Below, piece after piece: positions 31,965-41,428 of a DNA stretch of 64,000 nucleotides; within the stretch, counting starts at the first letter, position 1; every line of letters starts with the position of its first letter. A program made the position numbers and the translations under genes. Origin of the DNA: JBOGZD01 sp050697155 (GTDB taxonomy: Bacteria; Actinomycetota; Thermoleophilia; Solirubrobacterales; 70-9); the NCBI GenBank assembly GCA_050697155.1, contig JBOGZD010000001.1:1-64000 (forward strand). The letters run 5' to 3'. The notes under the pieces were generated by a model, which was not told the DNA's origin, did no database searches, and was given only the letters and a program-made list of their open reading frames with translations.

Positions 31965-33113
31965 TCAGGCGGAAAGCAGCGACTCGACCCGCTCCACCTC
32001 CGCGTCGAGAGTGTGGATGCGGGCGTAGGCGACGCCGGCTTCGATCATCCGCCGCCGCAGCGCCGCGTCGGCGGCCACCCGACGCGCCGCGTCGACCGCG
32101 GCCGCAACATCGCCGGACGGCACCAGGATCGCGGCATCGCCGACCGCCTCGCGAATCCCGCCGACGTCGGTGGCCACCACCGGAAGCCCTGCCGCCAACG
32201 CCTCGATGATCACCTGGGGCAGGCCTTCGGTGCGCGATACGTGCAGCAGCAGGTGGCTCGTCAGGTAGAGATCGCGAATCGCCTCGTGATCGACGTAGCC
32301 GCGGAGCTCGGCGCGGTCCGCGACCCCGAGCTCCGCAAGCCGGCTTCGCAGCTCGTCCTCGAGGAGGCCCTCCCCGCAGACGGTCAATCGCCACCGAGGA
32401 TCGTCGGAGCACAGGCGGGCGAGGGCCTCGGCCAGCATCAGCGGGTTCTTCTCCTCGTCGATCCGGCCGACGCTGAGAATTCGGAGCTCGCCGTCGTAGG
32501 GCCGCGTCAGCGCCTGCCCGGGGTCGACCACCTGCTCTGAGTCGACCAGCGAGACGGCGATCTCCAACAGTCTCGGCGAGCGCCGGTACCGGCGCCGCAG
32601 TGCCGGGCCGACGACGACGGTCGGAAACCGCCGCGCGAGCAGTCGGTAGCAGCCCTCCAGGAGCCTCGCCACGAGGGCGAGGCCCGGGCGGCCGGGATGC
32701 CTGCTGCGGGCGTACTCGGGCAGGTCCTGGCGCACGCCGAGGATCACACGCCGGCGGCGCAGGACGGCGATCGCCGCGAAGACGAGTGAGAAGGGGTGCG
32801 GCCCGAGCAGCCAGCAGGCATCAACGTCTTCGAGGGAGCGCCAGAAGCGACCGATCGAGCGCCCCATCCCGCGACCGGCCCGTAGCGGCGAGGCCAGGCT
32901 CTCGTAGTAGGGCAGCCCGACGAACTCGATCCGCTCGGACAGCCGGTAATGGGCGAGCTCCCCGCCCTCGCGCAGCCGGCCGACGACGATCATCCGGTCG
33001 ATTCGCTCCGCGAGCCGGCCGAGGAACAGGGTGAATGCGCGGCGCGCATAGATCCCGCCGCCGTAATCGGAGTACTCGTCGTCGGTGTAGACCGCGAGTC
33101 GCAGGCTGGACAC
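31965..33113 (-). CDS. GT4-type glycosyltransferase
   Basis: About 382 residues from GTG 33113, with GGAGG about 12 nt upstream. TTG 33134 is an alternative. It has a GT-B fold. The N-terminal acceptor half starts LRLAVYTDDEYSDYGGGIYA. The donor half (about 215-380) has ILSVGRIDEEKNPLMLAEAL, WRLTVCGEGLLEDEL, LRGYVDHEAIRDLY and the EX7E-like HVSRTEGLPQVIIEALAAGL. It should transfer a sugar from a nucleotide donor to a lipid-linked or polysaccharide acceptor. It is divergent from the sortase gene across about 33 bp. Confidence 0.92.
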   Translation of the reverse strand: MSSLRLAVYTDDEYSDYGGGIYARRAFTLFLGRLAERIDRMIVVGRLREGGELAHYRLSERIEFVGLPYYESLASPLRAGRGMGRSIGRFWRSLEDVDACWLLGPHPFSLVFAAIAVLRRRRVILGVRQDLPEYARSRHPGRPGLALVARLLEGCYRLLARRFPTVVVGPALRRRYRRSPRLLEIAVSLVDSEQVVDPGQALTRPYDGELRILSVGRIDEEKNPLMLAEALARLCSDDPRWRLTVCGEGLLEDELRSRLAELGVADRAELRGYVDHEAIRDLYLTSHLLLHVSRTEGLPQVIIEALAAGLPVVATDVGGIREAVGDAAILVPSGDVAAAVDAARRVAADAALRRRMIEAGVAYARIHTLDAEVERVESLLSA

Positions 33114-33146
33114 CCTAGAGCCACGCCTCCGCAATCATTGGCCGCC

Positions 33147-33842
33147 GTGCACCGGCTGCTGCGGATCTTCTCCATCGCGCTGATCACCGCCGGCCTCGTC
33201 GTCCTCGCCGACGTCGGGATGACGCTCGCCTGGAAGGAGCCGGTGTCGACGATCTACGGCTCGATCAAGCAGGGCGAGGCCGAGGACGAGCTCGCCGAGC
33301 TCGAGGGCCGCTTCCCGTCCGCGGCCGACCTGCGGGCGGTCGAGCGCGCGCGAGGTGTCGAGCAACGGGTCGCGTTGCTCGCCGACCTGTTCGAGCGACG
33401 GGTCGAGCGCGGCGACGGGATCGGCCGAATCGAGATTCCGCGGATCGACCTCGACGTGGTCTTCGTCGAGGGCACCGACACGACGAGCCTGCAGAAGGGC
33501 CCCGGGCGCTACCCGGATACGGCCTTCCCCGGGCAGGGCCGGACGATCGGCATCGCCGGACACCGGACCACCTACCTGGCCCCCTTCCGCAAGATCGACG
33601 AGGTCGAGGACGGCGACGAGATCGTGCTCGACATGCCGTATGCGACCCTCACCTACCGGGTGGAAAAGCACGAGATCGTCGAGCCCACGCAGGTCGAGAT
33701 CGTCCGCGACGTCGGATACGAGCGGCTCGTGCTCACCGCCTGCCACCCGCTCTACAGCGCCGCTCAGCGCTGGGCGGTGTTCGCGCAGCTCCAGGAGGTG
33801 AGCCTGTTCGCCGCCGCGGATCTGATCTGGCACGATCCCTGA
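33147..33842 (+). CDS. class E/D-type sortase
   Basis: About 231 residues from GTG 33147. One N-terminal membrane segment (about 6-28, FSIALITAGLVVLADVGMTL) and a helical linker (to about 95) precede the sortase barrel. Catalytic residues are His in IAGHRTTYLAPF, Cys in VLTACHPLY and Arg in SAAQRW. Sortases cut surface proteins at an LPxTG-like motif and join them to the cell wall. Candidate substrates in this window are the LPFTG proteins at 8177 and 19448. The gene is not beside its substrates, which points to a housekeeping-type sortase. Confidence 0.94.
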   Translation: MHRLLRIFSIALITAGLVVLADVGMTLAWKEPVSTIYGSIKQGEAEDELAELEGRFPSAADLRAVERARGVEQRVALLADLFERRVERGDGIGRIEIPRIDLDVVFVEGTDTTSLQKGPGRYPDTAFPGQGRTIGIAGHRTTYLAPFRKIDEVEDGDEIVLDMPYATLTYRVEKHEIVEPTQVEIVRDVGYERLVLTACHPLYSAAQRWAVFAQLQEVSLFAAADLIWHDP

Positions 33843-33876
33843 ATCCGGTCGAGGCGAGCGGCGGGCGGCGGGCGGT

Positions 33877-34449
33877 CTACTCGCCCGCGTCGAGAACGTG
33901 CTCGACCACGGCGCGCGCGTTTCGAATCGCGAAGTCCTCGCGTAGCCTTTCCTCGATCTCGAGGCGCGTCGCCCCCACCGCCGCCAGCTGGGTGACGAGC
34001 AGCCGGACGCCGGCCGACGGGGGCTCGAGTCGATCGCCCGAGAGGCGCCGGGCGGTCGCGCTCTCGTCCACCGCCGGCTCAGGGCCACGCCGGCGCGGCG
34101 GAGCCGCCTCCGCGGGCGGCGTTCCTTCGACGCCGAGCTCGCGCCGCGCGCCGCTGATCCGCCGGCTGAGCTCGGTTGCCTCGGCGTGCAGCTGGCGGGT
34201 GGTGTCGGCAAGCGTGTCGATCAATCGGACCGCGCTCGTGTCGTCGGCGACCCCCGCCCTCGGCGCTCCCAGCGCCGTCAGGAGCTCGTGCGCCGCGATC
34301 ACGATCTCACCGCTTCGCTCCGCCGCGACCCCGAGCGCATCGGCGAGATCCGTGCTTCGCGCCACCGGCGAGGCGACGGCGTGACCACCCACGGCGTTAG
34401 ATTCCGAAGCCGGCGTGCGAGAACGGGAGCGACGACGAATGCCCGTCAT
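33877..34449 (-). CDS. hypothetical helical protein
   Basis: About 190 residues from ATG 34449. A longer frame to 34605 would overlap the Wzz/BY-kinase start and is less likely. The N terminus is very basic (MTGIRRRSRSR). A helical, probably coiled-coil region spans about 30-110 (SGEIVIAAHELLTALG, LADTTRQLHAEATELSRRIS). A Pro/Arg-rich linker leads to a C-terminal helical piece (LVTQLAAVGATRLEIEERLR, NARAVVEHVLDAGE). No membrane segment or known family is seen. It is divergent from the polysaccharide export gene, convergent with the sortase gene. Confidence 0.65.
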   Translation of the reverse strand: MTGIRRRSRSRTPASESNAVGGHAVASPVARSTDLADALGVAAERSGEIVIAAHELLTALGAPRAGVADDTSAVRLIDTLADTTRQLHAEATELSRRISGARRELGVEGTPPAEAAPPRRRGPEPAVDESATARRLSGDRLEPPSAGVRLLVTQLAAVGATRLEIEERLREDFAIRNARAVVEHVLDAGE

Positions 34450-34598
34450 TCGACGGGCCACGCTAGCGAAGAAGCTCGCCACCCGCCCGACGTCCGCGGC
34501 CCTCTCCTCTCCTGCGGTCGGGTAGCGGGCTGCGGGCCGCGCCTCGATCCGGCCACTCGAGTACGCGCCGGTAATAATGACGCCCCCCGAGGGATCAC

Positions 34599-36155
34599 GT
34601 GGCAAAAACCGGCGACCCGACGAGCGACTGGATTCATCCCCCTGCCGACCAGCAGGGCCTGAAGCGATACGTCGAGACGATCCGCGAGCGGCTCTGGCTC
34701 GTGATCGCCGCGGTGATCGTGACCACCGCGGTTGCGGTGGCGTACGTCGTGAGCACCAACAAGGTCTACGAGGGGGAGGCCGACGTGCTCATCTCCCCGA
34801 TCCCCGCCGAGGCGGGGGTCGTTGCGAGCCTCGGGCTGATCTCGGAGTCGAACGACCCGCTCCGGGCGGTCGAGACCGCTGCGACGCTGATCGAGAGCAA
34901 CGCCGCCGCGGAGGGCGCCGCGGAGAGGCTCGGCCTCGAAGCCGCGCCGCGGAGAATCCTCCGAGACATCAGCGTTGAGCCGGTAGCGGAGAGCAACATC
35001 GTCACGGTGACGGCCCGCGGCTCGACACCGCAGGCCACGGCCGACCTGGCGAACGCGTTCGCCAGGGCCGCGATCGAGAGCCGCACCGAGGTCCTCCACG
35101 ATCGGATCGACGAGGAGCTGCCCAGGCTCGAGGCGCGGATCTCGGGCCTACCCCCCGGTCTCACCCGGGACAGCCTCACCGGCCAGCTGGCCCAGCTTGA
35201 GACGCTTCGCGCCGGTACCGACCCCACTGCGCAGATCGCCGAGCTGGCGACGCCCCCCAGCTCGGCGGTGTCGCCCCAGCCGGTGGCCACGGTCATCGCC
35301 GGCCTCTTCGCCGGCCTCGTGCTCGGGGTTGGCGGCGCGTTCGCGCTCACCGTCCTCGACCCCCGGCTCCGCCGCGAGGATCAGCTTCGAGATCGCTATC
35401 GCCTCCCGGTCCTCGCCCGGATCCCGCGCGAGCGAGCCCGCGGTGACGAGCCGCTCGGGTGGGACCGTCTGTCGGCGGCCTCGATCGAGGCCTATCGGAC
35501 GCTGCGGGCGATCCTCGCCCGACCGCTTGCGCGCGCCGGCGCCGGCTCGATCCTCGTCACCAGCCCGGGGCCGTCGGAGGGCAAGACGACCGCGGCGATC
35601 AACCTCGCGACGTCGCTCGCGCTCGCGGGAAAGCGGGTGATCCTGATCGAGGCCGACCTGCGCCGCCCCTCGATCGGCCGGACGCTGGGGGTCCGGGTCG
35701 AGCGCGGCCTGATCAGCGTCCTGATCGAGGAGGCGACGCTCCAGGACTGCCTGGTGACGCCCGATTCGGCGAACGAGAACCTCCAGCTCCTGGGCGCGGA
35801 GCAGGCCGGAATCTGGGGCGGGGAGCTGCTCTCCCTGCCGGCGGCGCAGTCACTCGTCGACGAGGCCAAACTGCTCGCGGACTACGTGGTCATCGACTCG
35901 CCACCGCTCGCGACCGTGATCGACGCCCTGCCGCTCGCGCGCACGGTGGACGACGTCCTGCTCGTGGTCAGGCTCGGCATAAGCCGGCTGAACCGGATCC
36001 ATGAGCTCGCCGAGCTGCTCACCGACACGGGTATCCGACCCACCGGGTTCGCCGTGATCGGCGTCCAGCGAACCCGCGAGGCCTACTACGGTGACTACCG
36101 CCGCCGGCCCAGCCCGGAGCGCTCGGCGCAGCCGCTGGCGACGCGTTCCGACTGA
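34599..36155 (+). CDS. Wzz-type chain-length regulator fused to BY-kinase-type ATPase
   Basis: A 518-residue fusion. The N-terminal Wzz domain has membrane segments at about 32-52 and 228-250 with an outside loop. The C-terminal CpsD/Wzc-like ATPase (about 290-480) has Walker A TSPGPSEGKTTAAINLA (about 324), Walker A' ILIEADLRRP (about 347) and Walker B YVVIDSPP (about 428). A short tyrosine cluster (YYGDYRRR) near the end may be autophosphorylated. Such proteins set polysaccharide chain length and couple export to phosphorylation. It opens the plus-strand operon with the O-antigen-ligase-like gene 13 bp downstream. Confidence 0.93.
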   Translation: MAKTGDPTSDWIHPPADQQGLKRYVETIRERLWLVIAAVIVTTAVAVAYVVSTNKVYEGEADVLISPIPAEAGVVASLGLISESNDPLRAVETAATLIESNAAAEGAAERLGLEAAPRRILRDISVEPVAESNIVTVTARGSTPQATADLANAFARAAIESRTEVLHDRIDEELPRLEARISGLPPGLTRDSLTGQLAQLETLRAGTDPTAQIAELATPPSSAVSPQPVATVIAGLFAGLVLGVGGAFALTVLDPRLRREDQLRDRYRLPVLARIPRERARGDEPLGWDRLSAASIEAYRTLRAILARPLARAGAGSILVTSPGPSEGKTTAAINLATSLALAGKRVILIEADLRRPSIGRTLGVRVERGLISVLIEEATLQDCLVTPDSANENLQLLGAEQAGIWGGELLSLPAAQSLVDEAKLLADYVVIDSPPLATVIDALPLARTVDDVLLVVRLGISRLNRIHELAELLTDTGIRPTGFAVIGVQRTREAYYGDYRRRPSPERSAQPLATRSD

Positions 36156-36168
36156 GAGGACATCGGTC

Positions 36169-37563
36169 GTGCCGGTTCCGCTGCGGACGAGCGAGTGGGT
36201 GGCGGCGTCCGCCCTCGGTGCCCTCTGCACCGCGCTTGGCGTTGTCGCCGGCGTCGAACCGAGTTACGCCGTCTTCGGCGCATTGGGCCTGGCATTCGTC
36301 CTGCTGACCTTCGTCGACCTCGCGGCGGGCCTGGTGATCCTGATCTTCGTCGCCTTCACCGAGAGCACCCCGCTGGGCGCCGGGGCCCTCAGCCTGACGA
36401 AGCTCACCGGCCTGCTGCTCGTGCTCGCGTGGATCGCGCGGCTGGCCACGCAGCGAGCCGGTCGCGAGCGCCTGATCTTCGACGCCTACCCCGCCCTCTC
36501 CTATGTCCTGCTGATCTTCGTCGCGTGGGCCGTGGGGAGCACGGTCTGGGCCGAGAACGGCGACGCCGCGCTGTCGCACTCCTCGCGTCTCCTACTGGTT
36601 GCGATCCTCTACATCGTCGTGTACACGGTGGTCCGTGGCCGGCGGGAAGCGGGCTTCGTGATCGGCGGACTCGCCGCAGGGGCGACGTTCACGGCGGCGT
36701 ACGGGCTCGTCCTGCGGCCGGGGGTCAGCGCGACGGAGTCCGGTCGCCTCGTCTCGACCGTGCAGGATCCCAACTTCCTCGCTGCCCTTCTCGTCGCCGG
36801 TGTCGCCCTGACGGTGGCGGGATTCTTCGCGGCGCGAGGATCGGCGCCACTTCGACTCGCCGCGGCCAGCGGCGCGACGCTCTGTCTGACGGCGTTCTTC
36901 CTCACGGGCTCACGCGGTGGCATCGTCGCGTTCGCCGTGGCCTTGCTGGCCACCGTTGCCTTCGGTGGCCGCGCGCGGGGCCGAGCCCTGATCGCGACAG
37001 CGTTGATCGCGCTGGTCGCGGTCATGTACTACGCGGTCTACGCGCCCCCGGAGATCCGGGACCGGATCGTCAGCGCCACTCAGGGGGAGGCCCAGCGGGA
37101 GGAGGGGCGCCTGACGATTTGGACCGTGGGTTGGCGCATGTTCGAGGACAATGCGGTCGCCGGCGTCGGCGCCGGCAATTTCGGGGACCGATCGATCGAG
37201 TACGTGCTCGAGCCGGGGACCGTCTTCCGCACCGATCGCGTCATCGACAACCCGGACGTCGCCCACAACACTTATCTCGGGATCGGCGCCGAGCTGGGAC
37301 TTGTCGGAGCGGCGCTCTACCTGACCATCGTCGGGGTGTCGACGGCTTGTGCGCTGCAAGCCGCACACCGCTTCGCGGCGCACGGCGACTGGCGAATGGA
37401 GATATTGACCCGGGGAGCGCTGGTCGCCCAGGCCGGACTCCTGACCGCCAATTTCTTCGTCAACGGCGAGGTGAACAAGGTCACTTGGCTGGTGCTCGCC
37501 CTCGGCCCGGCGCTGCTCAGCCTGGCGCGCGCGGGCGAGCCTGCCCGAGCCGATCCTCGTTGA
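36169..37563 (+). CDS. O-antigen ligase/polymerase-family membrane protein
   Basis: About 464 residues from GTG 36169, with GAGAGGA 8 nt upstream. It has about 11-12 hydrophobic segments. The Wzy_C signature region (about 235-400) shows FLTGSRGGIVAFAVALLATV, EEGRLTIWTVGWRMFEDNAV, GVGAGNFGD and DNPDVAHNTYLGIGAELGLV, typical of O-antigen ligases and Wzy polymerases. It probably polymerises repeat units on the outside of the membrane. It is the second such protein in the window (first at 15869) and sits directly after the chain-length regulator, the classical Wzx/Wzy arrangement. Confidence 0.92.
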   Translation: MPVPLRTSEWVAASALGALCTALGVVAGVEPSYAVFGALGLAFVLLTFVDLAAGLVILIFVAFTESTPLGAGALSLTKLTGLLLVLAWIARLATQRAGRERLIFDAYPALSYVLLIFVAWAVGSTVWAENGDAALSHSSRLLLVAILYIVVYTVVRGRREAGFVIGGLAAGATFTAAYGLVLRPGVSATESGRLVSTVQDPNFLAALLVAGVALTVAGFFAARGSAPLRLAAASGATLCLTAFFLTGSRGGIVAFAVALLATVAFGGRARGRALIATALIALVAVMYYAVYAPPEIRDRIVSATQGEAQREEGRLTIWTVGWRMFEDNAVAGVGAGNFGDRSIEYVLEPGTVFRTDRVIDNPDVAHNTYLGIGAELGLVGAALYLTIVGVSTACALQAAHRFAAHGDWRMEILTRGALVAQAGLLTANFFVNGEVNKVTWLVLALGPALLSLARAGEPARADPR

Positions 37564-37596
37564 GTCGCCCCGGACCCGCGTAAGCTGGCGCCGATC

Positions 37597-38769
37597 GTGT
37601 CGCCCCACCTCGAGGAGAGCGCTCGAGCCCGGCTCGAGGTCGAGATCGTCTCCGATCCTGCGAAGCTCGAAGCCTTCGAGGCCGCCTGGCGCGAGCTGGC
37701 CGTCGCTCGCGCCAACGCCTTCGTGACCCCCGAGTGGTTCCTCGCCTGGCATCGCCATTACGGCCCGGAGCATGAGCCGCTGGTCTGCGCGGTGCGGGGC
37801 CCGGCGGGAGACTTGCGCGGGGTCCTGCCGCTGGTGCTCGCCCGTAATCGCCCCCGGACCGTTCGCTTCGCGGGCTCGGCCCTCGGCGACCACTTCCACC
37901 CGGCCGCCAGCGAGGACGAGGAGGAGCTGGTCGCATCCGCCGCGGCTCGCGCGCTGCGCGCCTGCGACCGCCGCTGGTCCGCGATCGTGCTCGAGAACGT
38001 CGGCGCGGACGCGGCCTGGTGGCGCGAGCTGTCCCAGCGCGACGGCCTCGCACCGGTCATCGACCGCAGCTCGGTCCTGCCATACGCGCGGCTGGCGGAC
38101 CGCAGCTGGAACGAGTACATGGCGTCGCGCAGCCGCAACCTGCGGAGCCAGGTGGCTCGTAGACTCCGGGCGCTCGAGCGCCACCACCATGTCCGGGTGC
38201 GCTGGACCGGTGCCGTGGATCGGGTAACGGCGGACATGGAATCCCTGTTCAGGCTCCATGATGCGCGCTGGCAGGCGCGGACCGGCGAATCGTCGCTCAC
38301 CAGCGAGCGCGCCCGGGCCTTCCATGCGGACTTCGCCTCTCTCGCACACCGACGGGGTTGGCTGCGGCTCTGCTTCCTCGACGTCGATGAGCGTCCGGTC
38401 GCCGCCTGGTACGGCTGGCGGATCGGAGAGCGGTTCGCCTACTACCAGGCCGGGTTCGATCCCGCCTGGGCCGACCGAAGCGTCGGCTTCGTGCTCTTCG
38501 CACAGACCATTCGCTCGGCTGCGGAGGAGAACGCCGCCGAGTACGACATGCTGCTCGGAGACGAGCCGTTCAAGGCGCGCTTCGCGGACTCAGAGCGGCG
38601 CGTGTGCACGGTGCTGATCGCGCCGCGCATGGCGCCCGCACGCCTCTTGGCCATCGGTGAGACTCGGCTCCGCCGGGCCGCATCGCGGCTCCCGCACGGC
38701 TTGCGCGAATCGGCGAAGCGATACGCACGTGCCCTTCTCGATCGGCTCCCAATGGCGCGCCGGCGTTGA
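37597..38769 (+). CDS. FemAB/BioF2-like GNAT-fold acyltransferase
   Basis: A 390-residue protein starting at GTG 37597. TAAGCT 10 nt upstream suggests a leaderless mRNA. The fold is a double GNAT of the PF13480 type: an N-terminal half with EAFEAAWRELAVARANAFVT and PLVLARNRPRTVRFAG, and a C-terminal half with SRSRNLRSQVARRLRALE, MESLFRLHDARWQ, WLRLCFLDVDERPVAAWYGW and YYQAGFDPAWADRSVGFVL. Members add acyl or aminoacyl groups to sugars, lipids or wall components. An ATP-grasp gene follows at 38841. The same gene-type pair recurs at 46518/47735. Confidence 0.9.
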   Translation: MSPHLEESARARLEVEIVSDPAKLEAFEAAWRELAVARANAFVTPEWFLAWHRHYGPEHEPLVCAVRGPAGDLRGVLPLVLARNRPRTVRFAGSALGDHFHPAASEDEEELVASAAARALRACDRRWSAIVLENVGADAAWWRELSQRDGLAPVIDRSSVLPYARLADRSWNEYMASRSRNLRSQVARRLRALERHHHVRVRWTGAVDRVTADMESLFRLHDARWQARTGESSLTSERARAFHADFASLAHRRGWLRLCFLDVDERPVAAWYGWRIGERFAYYQAGFDPAWADRSVGFVLFAQTIRSAAEENAAEYDMLLGDEPFKARFADSERRVCTVLIAPRMAPARLLAIGETRLRRAASRLPHGLRESAKRYARALLDRLPMARRR

Positions 38770-38828
38770 TCGAACGCGGTCTGGATGGTCCCGGGACCGG
38801 CCGGCGTCGGTGCACGGGTGCTCGCCCC

Positions 38829-38834
38829 TAGACT
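38829..38834 (+). promoter_or_regulatory. -10-like box of the ATP-grasp gene
   Basis: TAGACT lies 6 nt before the ATG at 38841 with no ribosome site, again suggesting a leaderless transcript. Confidence 0.45.
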
Positions 38835-38840
38835 GGCGCG

Positions 38841-40097
38841 ATGCCACGATCGACTCGCTCGTTCCCGGGCGGGACCGGGCCCGATAATCCGCCGGCGCTC
38901 CTCCTCGGCGGCGGCGTGATCGCCCTCGCCGTCGCGCGCGGCCTCTCGCACGCGGATATCCCGGTGTACGCGCTCGGCCACGAGAGCGACCCGGCCCGCT
39001 GGTCGCGCCATCACGAGCTGTTCGTCGACACCGGCGCCGGCAAACAATCGCAAGAGCGCTGGCTCGCGTGGCTCGAGCGTGGACCCCACGAGGGCATCGT
39101 GCTGCCCTGCAACGACGACGCGCTCGAGCTCATCGTCCACCACCGGGCCAGGCTCGAGGGGCTCGGGTACGTGCTCACCGAGGCAGACGACGGGGTCGTG
39201 GCAGCGCTGCTGGACAAGGAGCGGACCTACGAGCTCGCCCGGGCGCTCGAAGTCCCGACGCCCCGGACCATCACCATGCGCACGGTCGAGGATCTCGACC
39301 TGGTAGCTGAGTCGCTCGGCTTTCCATGCGCGGTGAAGCCCCTTCACTCCCACCGTTTCGCCGAGCACTTCGGCGCCTGGAGGAAGGTGTTGTTGGCGAC
39401 CGACGCCGACGAGCTCGAGCGCGTCTTCATCGACCTGGAGCGAATCGGAGTCGCCGCGCTTGCCACCGAGATCGTTCCCGGGCCCGACGACCAGTTCGTG
39501 TCGTTCTACGGGTACCTTGACGAGGCCGGCGAGACGCTGCTCCGGTTCACGAAGCGAAAGCTGCGCCAGAATCCTCCTCGCTTCGGCCTGGGCTGCTACC
39601 ACGTCACCGACTGGAACGAGGACGTCGCCGAGGCCGGGCTTGCGTTCTTTCGCGGCATCGGGTTGCGCGGCCTGGCGTGTGTCGAGTTCAAGCGCGACGC
39701 GCGCGACGGCCGGCTGGTCCTGATCGAGGGCAACCCGCGCTTCACCGCCGCAACCGGGCTGCTGCGCGCGGCGGGCGTCGACCTCGGCCTGTTCACCTAC
39801 AACCGCCTGCTGGGCAGGCCGCTGCCCCCGGTCGATCCCCGGTATCGACGGGGCCTCCATCTATGGGTCCCGGGCACCGATGTGCGCGCCGCGCTCGCGT
39901 ACCGGAAGGCCGGCGACCTCCGGCTGCGGAGCTGGCTTCGGAGCCTGATCGGGCCGCAGCGGTTCCCGGTCGCAAGCCTCGAGGACCCTGGCGCGGTGCT
40001 CGGGGCGATCGGCTACAAGCTCCGCCGGGCGCTGCGCAGGCGGTTGGGTCTCAAGCGCTCGAGGGCTGAGACGCGGGTTCGCGCCCCAGCGGGTTGA
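38841..40097 (+). CDS. ATP-grasp ligase
   Basis: A 418-residue ATP-grasp enzyme. N-terminal Rossmann-like part (ALLLGGGVIALAVARGLSHA, about 19-38). Central ATP-grasp: PCAVKPLHSH with the ATP-binding Lys near residue 169, ATEIVPGPDDQFVSFYGYLD, and the metal-binding acidic block VEFKRDARDGRLVLIEGNPR. A basic C-terminal tail (about 380-415) follows. These enzymes join an acid to an amine or thiol using ATP. Beside a FemAB-like acyltransferase it could make an amide decoration on glycan or a small conjugate. The 3' end overlaps the convergent membrane gene by 47 bp. Confidence 0.88.
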   Translation: MPRSTRSFPGGTGPDNPPALLLGGGVIALAVARGLSHADIPVYALGHESDPARWSRHHELFVDTGAGKQSQERWLAWLERGPHEGIVLPCNDDALELIVHHRARLEGLGYVLTEADDGVVAALLDKERTYELARALEVPTPRTITMRTVEDLDLVAESLGFPCAVKPLHSHRFAEHFGAWRKVLLATDADELERVFIDLERIGVAALATEIVPGPDDQFVSFYGYLDEAGETLLRFTKRKLRQNPPRFGLGCYHVTDWNEDVAEAGLAFFRGIGLRGLACVEFKRDARDGRLVLIEGNPRFTAATGLLRAAGVDLGLFTYNRLLGRPLPPVDPRYRRGLHLWVPGTDVRAALAYRKAGDLRLRSWLRSLIGPQRFPVASLEDPGAVLGAIGYKLRRALRRRLGLKRSRAETRVRAPAG

Positions 40098-40626
40098 ACC
40101 GCCGCGCCGCCAGTGCGCCGATCAGGGCGCCGACGCCGTCGGCGACGAGGTCGAGGACGATGTCGGCGAAGCGGACCGAGAGGCCCGTCCCGAGCAGGCG
40201 GTCGCCGACGTACTCGCCGATCTCCCAGCAGACGCCCAGGAGAACCACGACTGCGACCAGTCTCACCACCGCTCGCCGGCTCCCGGGGGCGACGCCCGGT
40301 TCCAGCCGCGACCACACCGGCACCGAGAGCCCCCAGGCGAACATCCCGGAGATCACGAGGTGGGCGACCGTGCTGCCGAAGCCGGTATGAGCGAAGCCGC
40401 CCAACAGAGACACGGAGACGACAGCGGCGGTGGTCGCCGCCAGCACGACCAGGGCCCGCCCGGGCATTCCGAGGATCCGCACGGCGACCATGCCGAGAAA
40501 CGCGAGGCCGAAGAGCGTCGTCTCGGTGTCCTCGCCGATCAGCACGAATATCACCGAGGCCACCCCCAGGCCCGCGATCCCGGCGTCCGGCCAACCCAGT
40601 GGCTCACGCCCGACAGGCGAGTGCAT
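40051..40626 (-). CDS. VanZ/DUF2238-like integral membrane protein
   Basis: A 191-residue protein with about five to six hydrophobic segments. The late motif CWEIGEYVGDRLL followed by FADIVLDLVADGVGALIGAL resembles the E..EY..D and D...DL..D..G pattern seen in VanZ- or YjdF-like families. No enzyme activity is known with certainty for these. TAACCT lies 7 nt before the ATG (40634-40639), suggesting a leaderless transcript. Its stop lies inside the end of the ATP-grasp gene on the other strand. A role in the envelope is only inferred. Confidence 0.75.
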   Translation of the reverse strand: MHSPVGREPLGWPDAGIAGLGVASVIFVLIGEDTETTLFGLAFLGMVAVRILGMPGRALVVLAATTAAVVSVSLLGGFAHTGFGSTVAHLVISGMFAWGLSVPVWSRLEPGVAPGSRRAVVRLVAVVVLLGVCWEIGEYVGDRLLGTGLSVRFADIVLDLVADGVGALIGALAARRFNPLGREPASQPSSA

Positions 40627-40650
40627 CGGCGGCAGGTTAGCGGCGCCGGG

Positions 40651-41307
40651 TCAGCGGTCCGTCGGCTGCTGCGCCCGAGCCGAGGGCCGGGCCTCCAGCA
40701 GCGCCACGAACGCGAGGCTGGTCAGCGCTCCGGACACGATTATCCATCCGGAGACCTCGAGTCCTTCCTCGAATGCGATTCGGGTCTCGTGCGGCCACTC
40801 GGTGCCGTCCTGCTTGAGCTCTTCGGTAGCCGTCGCCCCGAGGTCGACGACGACGGCGGCAACGAGGAGGATCAGGCCGGCTTGCAGGAGACGACCGGGA
40901 CGCGCGGGCACCTCGCGCGCGACCGCCCAGGCGAGGACGAGGGCCAAGGCGAAGATCGGCGCGAAGATCACGATCTCGATGTGGTCGGCGATCGCGCCGG
41001 GGAGAAAGTCGAGCCGGCCCTGGAGGTTGCTGGCGGTCCGCTCGTGGATCTGGGTCAGGTCGTCGAGCGAGAGGAACGCGAAGATGGCCGCGAGAGCGAT
41101 GAACCAGCGTCGCCGGGCGGGCACGACGTAGGCGTGCCCCGCGGCCGCGAAGGCGGCGATGGCGCTGCCGACGACGGTGAGCCAGTTGTTGACGCTGCCC
41201 TCGATGCCGGCGTCGAGGTCGGGGATGGCGTCGTCGAGCGCGAGCGCGTTGATGACGCCGCCGATCGTGACACCGCAGGCCGCAACGATCGCCACCCCGA
41301 CCGCCAC
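40651..41307 (-). CDS. membrane protein with intramembrane DDLxxxHER motif (paralogue 1)
   Basis: At least 218 residues with about six hydrophobic segments. It is a clear paralogue of the protein at 42641: both share NNWLTVV, FLS(L/M)DDL...HER and EEGLEV.GWI. The acidic/His motif at about residue 79-87 could bind metal. The first canonical start is GTG 41307, yet similarity to the paralogue continues upstream (DQILRVAVGVAI versus DRLLRITVWLAF), so a non-canonical ATT/ATC start or an error is possible. The family is unknown to me. It flanks the dehydrogenase gene together with its paralogue. Confidence 0.78.
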   Translation of the reverse strand: MAVGVAIVAACGVTIGGVINALALDDAIPDLDAGIEGSVNNWLTVVGSAIAAFAAAGHAYVVPARRRWFIALAAIFAFLSLDDLTQIHERTASNLQGRLDFLPGAIADHIEIVIFAPIFALALVLAWAVAREVPARPGRLLQAGLILLVAAVVVDLGATATEELKQDGTEWPHETRIAFEEGLEVSGWIIVSGALTSLAFVALLEARPSARAQQPTDR

Positions 41308-41428
41308 CCGAAGAATCTGGTCGGTGGCCGACGCGGGATCGGCAACCTCGGCCGAAGCTGGTGTGATCCTCTCCTCGATTTGCTGCCCCGGGGCCGCAGC
41401 TTAGGCCCGATGCCGCCCGCGGGCCAGT

